A stretch of DNA of 64,000 bases, taken from Archangium violaceum. Lineage in GTDB: Bacteria; Myxococcota; Myxococcia; Myxococcales; Myxococcaceae. The position numbers were made by a program, and so were the translations under genes. Positions 32,790-44,727 of this stretch are shown piece by piece (positions within the stretch are counted from its first letter, which is position 1; every line of letters starts with the position of its first letter). The stretch spans positions 13,002,001 to 13,066,000 of the forward strand of contig NZ_CP069396.1 in the NCBI RefSeq assembly GCF_016887565.1, given 5' to 3'. The notes below the pieces were generated by a model, which had not been told where the DNA came from, did not search any database, and worked only from the letters and a program-made list of their open reading frames with translations.

Positions 32790-33341
32790 GTGAGCAACCC
32801 AGCGCCTTCCGTCACACCCTCGCGCTCCCTGTTCATCGGCGCCACCGGCGTCCTGGTGCTCTCCATCCCGTTCTTCATCTTTGGACTGGCCTTCCTCGAC
32901 ATCAAGGCGCGCGTCGAGCTGCAGTGCCAGCGCGGCGGGCCCTGCACCCTCACCCGCGTGGGCTGGCTCACCCGGGACGAGGTGGGCACCTTCCCGCTGT
33001 CGGAGCTCCAGGGCGCCCGGGTGGATCGCGATCGCAGCCCGCGCGGCGCCCAGCCCAACATCTATCGTCCCCTGCTCGTCACCACGCGGGGTGAGTTCCC
33101 CCTCTCGCGCGAGTGGATGGCCGAGGAGGCCGAGGTCCAGCGCGCCGTCGACGCCTTCGACCGCTTCCGCCAGAACCCCGAGGTCTCGGGCTTCGAGCTC
33201 GTCTACGACGATCGTCCCCGGGCCAGCCGCCTGGGGGCCCTCTTCACCGTGACGGCGGTGCTGGTGCTGCTCCTCGGGCTGTGGCTCACCGCGCGAGCCT
33301 TCAAGCGGCGCGGCGAGGAGCGGACAGCGCGCGCTTCATGA
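32790..33341 (+). CDS. Hypothetical membrane protein with two TM segments
   Basis: A 183-residue protein. The GTG start at 32790 is preceded by GAGGAGG and no in-frame ATG fits. Membrane segments at about 13-35 (LFIGATGVLVLSIPFFIFGL) and 152-172 (FTVTAVLVLLLGLWLTA) enclose a ~115-residue loop with CQRGGPCTLTRVGWL, a two-Cys element, and DRDRSPRGAQPNIYRPLLV. The loop resembles PH-like or DUF3592-like extracytoplasmic domains, but the family is not certain. It starts divergently from the glucose dehydrogenase gene and is followed by two palindromic repeats. Confidence 0.7.
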   Translation: MSNPAPSVTPSRSLFIGATGVLVLSIPFFIFGLAFLDIKARVELQCQRGGPCTLTRVGWLTRDEVGTFPLSELQGARVDRDRSPRGAQPNIYRPLLVTTRGEFPLSREWMAEEAEVQRAVDAFDRFRQNPEVSGFELVYDDRPRASRLGALFTVTAVLVLLLGLWLTARAFKRRGEERTARAS

Positions 33342-33355
33342 TCGGGTTGCGCATG

Positions 33356-33393
33356 CTCCCTCTCCCCCTGGGAGAGGGCGGGGGGTGAGGGTC
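33356..33393. repeat. Intergenic palindromic repeat, copy 9
   Basis: Copy just after the hypothetical membrane protein gene, in the orientation with the GGGTGAGGGT tail last. Confidence 0.85.
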
Positions 33394-33442
33394 TTCGTCC
33401 CTTGCCGTTTCCCACCGTCATCACCAGGGAGCACAGTCGGTA

Positions 33443-33478
33443 GACCCTCACCCTGACCCTCTCCCAGAGGGAGAGGGG
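33443..33478. repeat. Intergenic palindromic repeat, copy 10
   Basis: Copy in the opposite orientation to copy 9 and 50 bp away; together they form a larger inverted arrangement before the MFS gene. Confidence 0.85.
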
Positions 33479-33552
33479 ACGACGCTTGACGATGGCGGCC
33501 CCTGCTCCCACCCGTTAAGCAGGGCACCTCTTCCCAGCTCCGAATCGACAGC

Positions 33553-35022
33553 ATGCGACCAACCCACCGCCCCCTGACCACCGTCGCCCTCGCCCTGTGC
33601 CTCTTCATGGCGGCCCTGGAGATGACCGTCGTCTCCACCGCCATGCCCACGGTGGTGAGCGAGCTGGGCGGGCTCGAGAGCTACGCCTGGGTCTTCACCT
33701 CGTACATGCTGTCCTCCACCATCACCGTCCCCATCTTCGGCAAGCTGGCGGACCTCTACGGGCGCAAGCCCGTCCTCCTCTTCGGCATCGTCCTCTTCCT
33801 CATCGGCTCCATCGCCAGTGGTCTGTCCACCTCGATGAGCATGCTCATCGCCTTCCGGACGCTGCAGGGCCTGGGCGCGGGAGCGATGCAGCCCGTGTCG
33901 CTCACCATCATCGGAGACATCTACACCCTGGAGCAGCGCGCGAAGGTGCAGGGCGCCTTCAGCGGGGTGTGGGGCCTGGCGGGACTGGTGGGCCCGCTCA
34001 CCGGTGGCCTCATCGTGAAGTACCTCACCTGGCACTGGGTCTTCTTCATCAACGTCCCGGTGGGGCTGGCCGCCCTGGGACTGCTGCTGGGCTTCTTCCA
34101 CGAGCAGGTGCAGCGCAAGCCCCAGAAGCTGGACTTCGCGGGCGCGGCGCTGCTGTCCGGCGGGGTGGTGGCGCTGCTCTTCGGCGTGCAGAGCCTCGGC
34201 CGCAACCTGCTCGCGCTGCCGGTGGCGGCCGTGCTGCTCATCGCCTTCGTCCTCGTGGAGCGCAAGGTGGCCGAGCCCGTCATCCCCCCCTCCCTCTTCA
34301 AGATTCCCGCCATCGCCATCTCCTCGGCGGCCGGCGCGCTCTTCTCCGCGGCGATGTTCGGCGCCACCACCTACGTGCCCCTGTACGTGCAGGGCGTGCT
34401 GGGCGGCTCGGCCACGCTGGCGGGCGGGATGATCACCCCGATGATCGTCGGCTGGCCGCTGGCGAGCCTCGTGGCGGGACGGCTGTTGCTCAAGACGGGG
34501 TTCCGCCCGCTCATCGTCGGAGGGCTGGGGCTCACGGTGCTGGGCACGGGGCTGATGGCGCTGTTCCTCAACCCGCACTCGTCCATCCTCGTGCCGGAGC
34601 TGGCCATGGCGCTGTTCGGCATCGGCCTGGGCTTCACCGCCACCGCGCTGCTCATCGCCGTGCAGACCAGCGTGGGCTGGGAGCTGCGCGGGGTGGCCAC
34701 CGCCAGCCACATGTTCTTCCGCACCATCGGCGGGGCGCTCGGGGTGGGGTTGATGGGTGGCGTGCTGGTGTCCCACCTCCTGAAGGATCCGCGCGTGCCC
34801 GTCTCCGCCGCCAACGAGCTGCTCGGCCCCGAGCACGGCCGCGGCCTGCCCGCGGATGTCTTGCAGACCCTGAGCGGCGCGCTCGGCACCGGCCTGTCCA
34901 TCAACTTCTGGATCATCTGCGCGGCCACCATCGCCGCCTTCGCCGCCGGGCTCTTCTTCCCCAAGAGCAAGCGCGAGCCGGGGACGTCCCTGCCCACCAC
35001 CGACGTGGCCGCGCCTCACTGA
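33553..35022 (+). CDS. MFS drug exporter, DHA2/EmrB-like, 14 TM
   Basis: A 489-residue exporter of the 14-helix drug:proton antiporter family. Motif A is GKLADLYGRKPVLL between helices 2 and 3, helix 1 has the D1-like LFMAALEMTVVSTAMPTV, and motif C is GVWGLAGLVGPLTGGL in helix 5. The central helices 7-8 (LDFAGAALLSGGVVALLFGV) are typical of DHA2 proteins. It lacks an adjacent membrane fusion gene, so it probably moves substrates only across the inner membrane. Neighbours do not reveal its substrate. Confidence 0.92.
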   Translation: MRPTHRPLTTVALALCLFMAALEMTVVSTAMPTVVSELGGLESYAWVFTSYMLSSTITVPIFGKLADLYGRKPVLLFGIVLFLIGSIASGLSTSMSMLIAFRTLQGLGAGAMQPVSLTIIGDIYTLEQRAKVQGAFSGVWGLAGLVGPLTGGLIVKYLTWHWVFFINVPVGLAALGLLLGFFHEQVQRKPQKLDFAGAALLSGGVVALLFGVQSLGRNLLALPVAAVLLIAFVLVERKVAEPVIPPSLFKIPAIAISSAAGALFSAAMFGATTYVPLYVQGVLGGSATLAGGMITPMIVGWPLASLVAGRLLLKTGFRPLIVGGLGLTVLGTGLMALFLNPHSSILVPELAMALFGIGLGFTATALLIAVQTSVGWELRGVATASHMFFRTIGGALGVGLMGGVLVSHLLKDPRVPVSAANELLGPEHGRGLPADVLQTLSGALGTGLSINFWIICAATIAAFAAGLFFPKSKREPGTSLPTTDVAAPH

Positions 35023-35165
35023 CGCCGCTCGCGCCGTGAAAAGCCTTTCACAAACACTTCGCGTGGTCTCAATGTCTGTCTCCGGGTGAAACCCGCATCG
35101 ACGTGGGACTCGCCACCGTGCGGCGTATCATCCCCTCCACGAGCCCGCCGTGAGAAAACACTCCC

Positions 35166-35624
35166 ATGTATGACCCGAGCCAACGCGTCATCCTTCTCGT
35201 CGAGGACAACGCCGACGACGAGCTGATGACCCTGAGGGCCTTCCGCAAGAGCAACATCCACAACCCGGTGGTCGTCGTACGCGATGGGGCCGAGGCGCTC
35301 GACTACCTGTTCATCCAGGGCAGGCACGCGAACAGGGATCCGAGCATCCGGCCCCAGGTGGTGCTGTTGGACCTGCACCTGCCCCGCATCGACGGCCTCG
35401 AGGTGCTGCGGCGCGTGCGCGCCCACGAGCAGACCCGCACCCTGCCCGTGGTCGTCCTCACCTCCTCCAAGGAGGAGAGGGACCTGATGGAGAGCTACCA
35501 GCTGGGCGTCAACAGCTTCGTCCACAAGCCGGTGGACGTCACCGCCTTCTTCGAGGCGGTGCGGCAGCTGGGCATGTACTGGCTCGTCCTCAACGAGCTG
35601 CCTTCTCCCAGACGGGCTGGGTGA
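35166..35624 (+). CDS. Single-domain response regulator (Rcp1-like)
   Basis: A 152-residue receiver-only protein. The acidic pair is in LLVEDNADDE, the phospho-acceptor Asp in VVLLDLHLPRIDG, the switch Thr/Ser in VVVLTSSKEE and the conserved Lys in FVHKPVDV. The longer acidic start (EDNADDELMTLRAF) and extended loop before the phosphorylation site are typical of Rcp1-type regulators that accept phosphate from phytochrome-like or hybrid kinases. No output domain and no kinase gene is adjacent, so its partner is elsewhere. Confidence 0.92.
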   Translation: MYDPSQRVILLVEDNADDELMTLRAFRKSNIHNPVVVVRDGAEALDYLFIQGRHANRDPSIRPQVVLLDLHLPRIDGLEVLRRVRAHEQTRTLPVVVLTSSKEERDLMESYQLGVNSFVHKPVDVTAFFEAVRQLGMYWLVLNELPSPRRAG

Positions 35625-35653
35625 TTCACACGCCCCTGGGGCAGAGTCGGGGG

Positions 35654-36988
35654 ATGCACCTTTCCCCTCCTCCGAACGTGTCTCGTGGATTCGCGCGCGC
35701 CCGCCTCCTCCTCGCGGGCGCCGTGCTGGCCCTGCTCGCCGCGTGCGCGGCTCGTCCCGAGGCGCCCCCCGCCTCGCGGGAGAGCCGGGTCCTCCGCGTG
35801 GGAACGAGCGGCGACTACCCTCCCTTCAGCACGCTGAAGGAGGGACAGGCCTCCGGCTTCGACGCCGCGCTCCTGGAGTCCTACGCCACCGAGCGCGGGC
35901 TGCGCCTCGAGTGGGTGCGCTTCCGCTGGCCGGAGCTGGTGGCGGACCTGCGCGCCCACCGCTTCGACGTGGCGACCAGCGGCATCACCGTCCGGCCCGA
36001 GCGCTCGCTGACCGGGCGCTACACCGTCCCCGTGGCGCGCAATGGCGCCCTGCTGCTCCTGCGCCGCCCGACCTGGGCGCCTCCCGCCGGCGGTGGCACC
36101 TCCGAGGAGCCGCTCGCGCTCCTGCGCGCGCTCGACCGGCCCGACTTCCGTCTGGCGGTGAACAAGGGCGGACACCTAGAGCGCGTGGCGCGTGCGCACT
36201 TCCCGCACGCGCGCATCCTCGCCATTCCCGACAACGCGGCGGTGCGCGAGGCGGTCGCCTCCGGTCAGGCGGACGCGGCCCTCAGCAACACCGTCGAGGG
36301 TCCGCGCTGGGCCGAGGGCCTCACCGGCCTCGAGCTGGTCGGCCCGTTCACCCGCGACGTGGTGGCGCTCTACGTGGACCCCTCCCAGCCCGAGCTGGCC
36401 GCGGATCTGGACACGTGGCTCCTGCGGCAGGAGGAGAGCGGAGCGCTCGGGGAGCTGCGCGCGCGCTACCTGGGCCCCGGTGCCACCGGGCCCACCGCGA
36501 CGCCGGTGGATGCACTGCTCTCCGCCACCGCCGAGCGCCTGGCGCTGATGCCCATGGTGGCCGTGGCCAAGCAGCGCGCGGGTCAGCCCATCGAGGTGCC
36601 CGCGCAGGAGGCGAAGGTGCTGGAAGCCGCCCGGTCCGAGGTCCAGAAGGCCGCGGCCGCCCTGGGTGTGTCCCCGCCTCCGGACGAGGCGCTCACCGCG
36701 TTCTTCCAGGCGCAGATGGACGCGGCCAAGCAGCTCCAGCTCCGCGCGGCCACCCCGGCGGATGCGCCCGCGCACTCGCTCGATGACGAGCTGCGGCCGG
36801 CGCTCGCGCGCATCAGCTCGCGCATCAGCACCCTCGTGCCGCGCGTCCCCGGAGGGCTGGACCGGGACGCCATCCGGCACAAGGCGCACGAGGAGCTCGC
36901 CTCCACCGGCCTGGAAGCCGGGGAGATCGACCGCCTCGCCGATGCGCTGGTGGGGCTCGGTACGAGCCGCCCCGCTCCCGCTCCGTAA
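35654..36988 (+). CDS. Lipoprotein fusion: cyclohexadienyl dehydratase-like domain plus chorismate mutase
   Basis: A 444-residue exported protein joining two enzymes of Phe synthesis. After lipobox LLAAC comes a periplasmic-binding-protein-like domain (about 40-280) of the PheC type: VLRVGTSGDYPPFST, GFDAALLESYA, HRFDVATSGITVRPERS and AVNKGGHLERVA. From about 290 a secreted gamma-type AroQ chorismate mutase follows (LLSATAERLALMPMVAVAKQ, FFQAQMDAAKQLQ). The Arg and Lys of ERL and AVAKQ are kept, but the Arg expected in the next helix appears as Gln (PAQEAKVL). The reaction chain would be chorismate to prephenate to phenylpyruvate at the cell envelope. An amino-acid-binding role for the first domain is the alternative. 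Confidence 0.8.
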   Translation: MHLSPPPNVSRGFARARLLLAGAVLALLAACAARPEAPPASRESRVLRVGTSGDYPPFSTLKEGQASGFDAALLESYATERGLRLEWVRFRWPELVADLRAHRFDVATSGITVRPERSLTGRYTVPVARNGALLLLRRPTWAPPAGGGTSEEPLALLRALDRPDFRLAVNKGGHLERVARAHFPHARILAIPDNAAVREAVASGQADAALSNTVEGPRWAEGLTGLELVGPFTRDVVALYVDPSQPELAADLDTWLLRQEESGALGELRARYLGPGATGPTATPVDALLSATAERLALMPMVAVAKQRAGQPIEVPAQEAKVLEAARSEVQKAAAALGVSPPPDEALTAFFQAQMDAAKQLQLRAATPADAPAHSLDDELRPALARISSRISTLVPRVPGGLDRDAIRHKAHEELASTGLEAGEIDRLADALVGLGTSRPAPAP

Positions 36989-37080
36989 TCCCTTGTCTAG
37001 AGCCGTATTCCGCGTCTTGCCCGTTTCCTTGGAAGTTGATAACAAGCCGCGAAAATCGCGACATCGAAGGAGAAGGCACG

Positions 37081-38352
37081 ATGCGGCTCGAGGGAAGCGG
37101 TACGCGGTCGGCTCTGCGGACATTGACCATGGCTGTCTGCACGATGGCTGTCACCGGTTGCGAGTCCTCGCTCCCGGCGTATGTGCTCGATGATGTCGAC
37201 GTGGGCACGGTCGAGGCGGGAGTGAGCACCGCTTCCGGGACGCTCGGTGGCAAGGCCGTCTGGGCCTACTTCAACAACCCGCCCGCCTTCGGTGGCGTGG
37301 ACGCCACCATCACCAACGAGGTGAAGCGTCTCATCGACAATACGCCCGCGGGCGCCACCATCCGCGCCGCCATCCACTCCGTGAGCCATACGGGCATCGC
37401 CGATGCCCTCCTCGCCGCGCAGAACCGCGGCGTCACGGTGTACGTCGTCATGGACGCCAAGAACGCGAGCACCGGCTACGCCGCCGTCGAGACGCTCAAG
37501 AAGCTCGCCAACTACAAGTTCTGCACCAACACGAGCGGCGGTGGCGGCTGCATCAGCACCAGCGCCGCCAGCAACATGCACACCAAGCTGTTCACGTTCA
37601 GCCAGACGAAGGATCCCAACGGCGTGCTGCGCCCCTACGTCTCCTGGTTCGGCTCGGCCAACCTCACCGGCGCCAGCGGCACCGAGGCCTTCAACAACGC
37701 CATCGTCATCTACGACGCCGTCACCCTCTTCGACGGTCTCAACGCCAACTTCACCGACATGTGGAACCGGCGCCACTACACCGGCAATGACTACTACGAC
37801 TCCGCCTCCGGCCGGGGTTACTACCTGGCCAACCCCGCCGATGCCTATGCCTCTCCCGAAGGCGTGGGGCAGACCGATACCATCGTCACCCGTTTGAATG
37901 ACATCACCCCCGATGCCAACTGCCGCATCCGCATCGGCATGTCCTTCGTCACCACCGGCCGCCCCGCGCTGCTCTCGCAGATCAAGAGCATGAAGGCCGG
38001 CGGTTGCTCCGTCTGGATGGTCGTCAGCGGCAACTCCACCGACGGCATCGACATGTCCCAGTCCGTCTACAACGAGCTGCTCGACGCCGGTGTCGCCATC
38101 CGCCGCAAGGACAAGGTCCACGACAAGTTCTTCGCCATCTACGGCAAGTTCGGCACCACCTATCACTACCGCGTCTACACCGGCTCCCAGAACTGGTCCC
38201 AGGACGCCCTCAACGAAAACGAGGAGCTCTTCGTCAAGCTCGCTCCCGAGTCCGGCACCGTTCATCCCATCTACGACGCGTTCGTCGCCCACTTCAACGA
38301 CGCGTACAACAACGGCGTCACCTGCTCCAAGGCCAACTACCCCTGCAAGTAG
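37081..38352 (+). CDS. Phospholipase D-like lipoprotein
   Basis: A 423-residue exported protein with lipobox VTGC. It holds two PLD catalytic repeats: NMHTKLFTFSQ followed by WFGSANLTGAS, and KVHDKFFAIYG followed by YTGSQNWSQDA; each has the His, Lys and Ser/Asn elements of the HKD motif, and the Asp is present in the second. Such proteins hydrolyse phospholipids or act as phosphodiesterases or nucleases. A GGAG-type site precedes the ATG at 37081. Placed at the cell surface, it may help in predation or lipid turnover. Neighbour genes are transcribed the same way but 90-150 bp apart. Confidence 0.9.
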   Translation: MRLEGSGTRSALRTLTMAVCTMAVTGCESSLPAYVLDDVDVGTVEAGVSTASGTLGGKAVWAYFNNPPAFGGVDATITNEVKRLIDNTPAGATIRAAIHSVSHTGIADALLAAQNRGVTVYVVMDAKNASTGYAAVETLKKLANYKFCTNTSGGGGCISTSAASNMHTKLFTFSQTKDPNGVLRPYVSWFGSANLTGASGTEAFNNAIVIYDAVTLFDGLNANFTDMWNRRHYTGNDYYDSASGRGYYLANPADAYASPEGVGQTDTIVTRLNDITPDANCRIRIGMSFVTTGRPALLSQIKSMKAGGCSVWMVVSGNSTDGIDMSQSVYNELLDAGVAIRRKDKVHDKFFAIYGKFGTTYHYRVYTGSQNWSQDALNENEELFVKLAPESGTVHPIYDAFVAHFNDAYNNGVTCSKANYPCK

Positions 38353-38504
38353 TGTCGGGGCTTGCTCGCCCAGCCGCCAGGCGCTCCTCGTCCCCTGACA
38401 CGCTCGCGCGCCACCGCATCACAAGGACAGCCACCTCCCTCTCTCCCGGACAGAAGAACTCCAGGGAGAGGGCACGACATCCCCTCTCATCGAGGTTTGT
38501 CATC

Positions 38505-39155
38505 ATGGCTACTCCTGCCCGGTCGCTCCTGCCCACCCTCCAGCTGGGCTCCCGTGGCCCCGACGTGCGCGAGCTCCAGACCCTGCTCAACGGCAAGGGG
38601 TTCGACTGCGGAACCGTGGACGGCGTCTTCGGCCCCAAGACCCAGGCCGCCGTCGAGGCCTTCCAGCGCGCGGAGAAGATCACCGTGGATGGCATCGCCG
38701 GCCCCCAGGTCTGGGACCGGCTCGAGGCCCAGAGCCCCACGCTTCCTCTTCCTCCTCCGGGCTCCCCCGCCACCGCCGAGGCCTTCGTCCAGATGGCTCT
38801 CTCCCAGGCCGGCGATCGGTATGTCTTCGGCGCCGAGGTCCGGCTCGATGATCCCAACCCCGAGGAGTTCGACTGCTCCGAGCTCGTTCAGTGGGCCGCT
38901 CACCAGGTCGGCGTCTCCATCCCCGATGGGACCATGAACCAGCTCCCGCATATCCAGCGCGCCGGCAAGGAGATCTCCGTCGAGCGGGCCTTCCGCACCC
39001 GCGGCGCCCTGCTCTTCCGCCCGGGTCACGTCGCCATCAGTCTCGGCGACGGCCGCACCATCGAGGCCAAGGGCTCACAGTACGGCGTCGGGGTCTTCAG
39101 CGCCCACGGCCGGAAGTGGACCACCGGGGGTCTCATCCCCGGGTTGATGTACTGA
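38505..39155 (+). CDS. NlpC/P60 peptidoglycan endopeptidase with PG-binding domain
   Basis: A 216-residue cell-wall hydrolase. Residues about 10-68 form a PG_binding_1 domain (LQLGSRGPDVRELQTLLNGK, VDGVFGPKTQAAVEAFQ, GIAGPQVWDRL). After a Pro-rich linker comes the NlpC/P60 domain with catalytic Cys in FDCSELVQWAA and His in RPGHVAISLGDG; the third polar residue is probably in EAKGSQYGVGV. No signal peptide is visible, so it may leave the cell by lysis or an unusual route, or act on imported muropeptides. The start codon follows a weak site; no better one exists. Confidence 0.9.
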   Translation: MATPARSLLPTLQLGSRGPDVRELQTLLNGKGFDCGTVDGVFGPKTQAAVEAFQRAEKITVDGIAGPQVWDRLEAQSPTLPLPPPGSPATAEAFVQMALSQAGDRYVFGAEVRLDDPNPEEFDCSELVQWAAHQVGVSIPDGTMNQLPHIQRAGKEISVERAFRTRGALLFRPGHVAISLGDGRTIEAKGSQYGVGVFSAHGRKWTTGGLIPGLMY

Positions 39156-39170
39156 TGCGCGCTTCGTGAA

Positions 39171-39206
39171 GACCCTCACCCCGTCCCTCTCCCAGAGGGA
39201 GAGGGG
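39171..39206. repeat. Intergenic palindromic repeat, copy 11
   Basis: Copy between the convergent NlpC/P60 and PilZ-like genes. Confidence 0.85.
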
Positions 39207-39216
39207 TGATTGTCTT

Positions 39217-41277
39217 CTAGAGATCGCCTCTTGGCGTCGTCGCTTCGTACAGATGCTCGATGAAGTCCGGTAGGAGTTGCGCCGAGAGGATCCAGATCCT
39301 CCCCTCCCCCAAGTCCGCCAGCTTCGCCCTCTCCGTGTACCCCGTGTGCTCCGTCTCCACGTAGTGCACGAAGACGTCCAGCCCTCGCTGCCGGTACCAC
39401 TCCGCCGCCCCCGCCAGCAACGCCAGCATCGCCTCCTGCCCCTCCGCAGAGGCTTCGTCCACCAACGGCACGATCCGCAGTCCGTCCAACACGTGGAACA
39501 GGTTCAGCCCCGGGTGCGCCGTCTCCAACACCCCCACCGCCAGCGCTCGCCCCTCCTTGCGCGCCACCAGCACGTCCCGCTCACGCTTCAGCCCCGCCTC
39601 GCTCCACTTCCTCTTCAGCTCCGTCAGCTCGAACCGCTCCGGCACCAGGTCCAACGCCTCCCGGTACGCCTCCGGCCTCGTCTCCTTCACCCGCTCGAAG
39701 AACGCCTCCTTCTCCTCCTCCGTCGGCGCCCCCAGCGTGATTCCCTCCGGCTTCTCCCACTCCCGCCTCGCGTCCGCCTCCATGAACCGGAACGGCACCA
39801 TGCACGCCTTCCCCGTGTGCTGGTACCACTCCGCGAAGTCGAACGCCGTGAAGCGCACCCACCTCACGTGCGCCTCGCAGTACGCCAGGAACCACTTCAC
39901 CTCCGCGTCCATCTGCGCCGGCTCGAAGCCCCTCAGATAGATGTCCCGCAGCGCCTCCCGCGCCGTCCCCCGCGCCCGCTCGTTCCCCGGCTGATGCCTC
40001 GCCAGTTGGTGCCCCAACCAGCTCCCCGAGTACGGCTTCAGCCACGACAGGCTCGCCTCCACCGCCTCGCCCCCAGGCGTCGGCCTCACCACCCGGTAGC
40101 CCAGCCGCGGATTCCTCTCCAGCCGCTCGTGCGCCTCCCGGTACTCCGCCTGCATCCGCTCGAAGTCCGCCGGGCTCTTCCCCGACAGCCGGAAGTACCC
40201 CGAGCGCTCGAACAGCTCCCACGTCCCCTGGTTCCACTCCCCCGTCACCCGCGTGTTCGGATGGCTCTGCTCCTCCACCAGATTGCGCCAGCGGTGCGCC
40301 TCCTCCGACGTCACCGGCACCACCGACATGCCGCAGCGCCGCCCCAGGGACGAGCCCGTGATGCTGCGCACCTCCGCCTTCAACCGCACCGGCTCCCTCC
40401 CCGGCATCCCCACTTCGATCTCCGGCAGCACCAGCCCCGGGTACATCACGTCCTCGCCCGGATTCGTGCAGAACGACATCCCGTCGTACGACAGCTCCGC
40501 CAGCTCCCGCTCCACCCGCACCTGCGGCCACAACGGATGGCTGAAGCGCACCGCGCACCCGCCCCACGCCGGAGCCCTCCTCAGCCACCGGTGCCGGTAG
40601 CGCACCAGCTCCTTCGGCAACGGCACGCTCCACAGCCCGTCCTCGTACGTCGCGTGCTCCACCTGGAAGTGCAGCACCGAGCTGTAGCCGAACATCTCCA
40701 GCGTGAAGGGCACCGACGGCAGCACCCCCATCACCTCCCACGCCACCCGCCCGTCGTATTTGTCATACAGCGCCGCCACCAGCTCCACGTCCCCCGTGCT
40801 CGCGCGCGCCATGCCCCGGCACCGCCTGGCCGTCAGCGCCTCGAAGATGCGGCAGATTCGATCCGCCCGTGTAATCCGCTCCCGCCAGATGGGCCTCGAG
40901 CGCGGCATCTCCAGCTCGCCCTTGTCCCTCATCCCCTCCAGCACCGACACGATGTGCCGGCCCTGGTCCAGCGGCGGCGCCACGAAACGCAGGCTCAGCT
41001 CCGACGCCTCCTCCGGCCCCGGCACGTGCACGTTCGTCACCTGCGCCCTCAGGGACGTCCTCTTCCCTCCCACCCCCAACACCACGTTCGCCGTCTGCCC
41101 GGGCCTCAGCACCGTCGGCCTCGACAGGCTCAACGTCAGGTCCTCCGGCGACAGCTGCACCAGCCTCGCCTCGGGTTGCTCCCCCTCCACCGACGCCTCC
41201 GCCCGCAGCCCTGGCCCCAGGCGGTAGCCCAGGATGCTCTCTCGGGCGCGCGTGACGTCCACCTTCTCCGTCGCCAT
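39217..41277 (-). CDS. Large PilZ-like regulatory protein with acetyltransferase-like C-terminus
   Basis: A 686-residue cytoplasmic protein. Residues about 20-110 look like a PilZ-type beta barrel (ARLVQLSPEDLTLSLSRP, LRPGQTANVVLGVGG, LSLRFVAPP). A second PilZ-like region lies at about 250-350 (VERELAELSYDGMSF, LVLPEIEVGMPG, CGMSVVPVTSEE). The C-terminal ~260 residues (YLRGFEPAQMDAEVKWFLAY, RDVLVARKEGRALAVGVLE, GAAEWYRQRGLDVFVHYVE) resemble a GNAT-like acyltransferase fold. The PilZ ligand arginines are not obvious. The ATG at 41277 has a GGAG site; in-frame codons further up would add 25 residues. A c-di-GMP link is possible but unproven. Confidence 0.65.
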   Translation of the reverse strand: MATEKVDVTRARESILGYRLGPGLRAEASVEGEQPEARLVQLSPEDLTLSLSRPTVLRPGQTANVVLGVGGKRTSLRAQVTNVHVPGPEEASELSLRFVAPPLDQGRHIVSVLEGMRDKGELEMPRSRPIWRERITRADRICRIFEALTARRCRGMARASTGDVELVAALYDKYDGRVAWEVMGVLPSVPFTLEMFGYSSVLHFQVEHATYEDGLWSVPLPKELVRYRHRWLRRAPAWGGCAVRFSHPLWPQVRVERELAELSYDGMSFCTNPGEDVMYPGLVLPEIEVGMPGREPVRLKAEVRSITGSSLGRRCGMSVVPVTSEEAHRWRNLVEEQSHPNTRVTGEWNQGTWELFERSGYFRLSGKSPADFERMQAEYREAHERLERNPRLGYRVVRPTPGGEAVEASLSWLKPYSGSWLGHQLARHQPGNERARGTAREALRDIYLRGFEPAQMDAEVKWFLAYCEAHVRWVRFTAFDFAEWYQHTGKACMVPFRFMEADARREWEKPEGITLGAPTEEEKEAFFERVKETRPEAYREALDLVPERFELTELKRKWSEAGLKRERDVLVARKEGRALAVGVLETAHPGLNLFHVLDGLRIVPLVDEASAEGQEAMLALLAGAAEWYRQRGLDVFVHYVETEHTGYTERAKLADLGEGRIWILSAQLLPDFIEHLYEATTPRGDL

Positions 41278-41693
41278 GGGAACTCCGTCTGTCTTGGAGA
41301 GCCGAGTTACGTGAACCATGAAAGTTTTTTGCGCCACCGTCTTGACTGACACCGGGTGGCCTTCCGTTCCGCCAATGTGGACACACGCCCCGGGGCTTGC
41401 AGCCGCATCCGGGGGTGGGATCCGTGGAAGCGTTGCGGACCCATCGGGTCATCCGTTCGCGAACGACAGTGAACACACTCCCCGTGCACCCGGTGGGGAT
41501 TGCCCCTTCCACTCCGCGTGCACAGGGCTCACCCGCCGCGCGCCTGGGGGGACCCCGGGCCCGGTGTGCTCCCGACGGCGCTCCCACCTCCCGGAAACAC
41601 GGGTGGAATCCGCTCCCGTTGCACCCTCACTCGAAAATCACGACGGTGGCTTTCGACTCGGAGCCGCCCGCCATATAAACTCGGCTTCCTCGA
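41278..41693. other. 416-bp divergent intergenic region
   Basis: No gene is seen here. It separates the PilZ-like gene (-) from a kinase gene (+). It holds a perfect 12-bp palindrome CGTTCGCGAACG at 41454-41465, a GACCC/GGGTC pair at 41439-41451, and ATATAAAC at 41672-41680, a -10-like box 15-22 bp before the kinase ATG. Both promoters should lie here. Confidence 0.5.
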
Positions 41694-44633
<2,940 letters not shown>

Positions 44634-44727
44634 GCGGCCAGGCGGCGCGGGTGCAATCGCTCCGGCCGCCGTGCGTACCTCGGAGGACACGAGGCCTCGC
44701 GCCTCCTCCTTCCCGAGGTCCGCCCAG

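Noticed and set aside
33448-35019. A 523-residue His/Gly/Glu-rich minus-strand protein opposite the MFS gene
   Set aside because: It is the antisense shadow of the transporter gene, made long by high GC; its composition is not protein-like.
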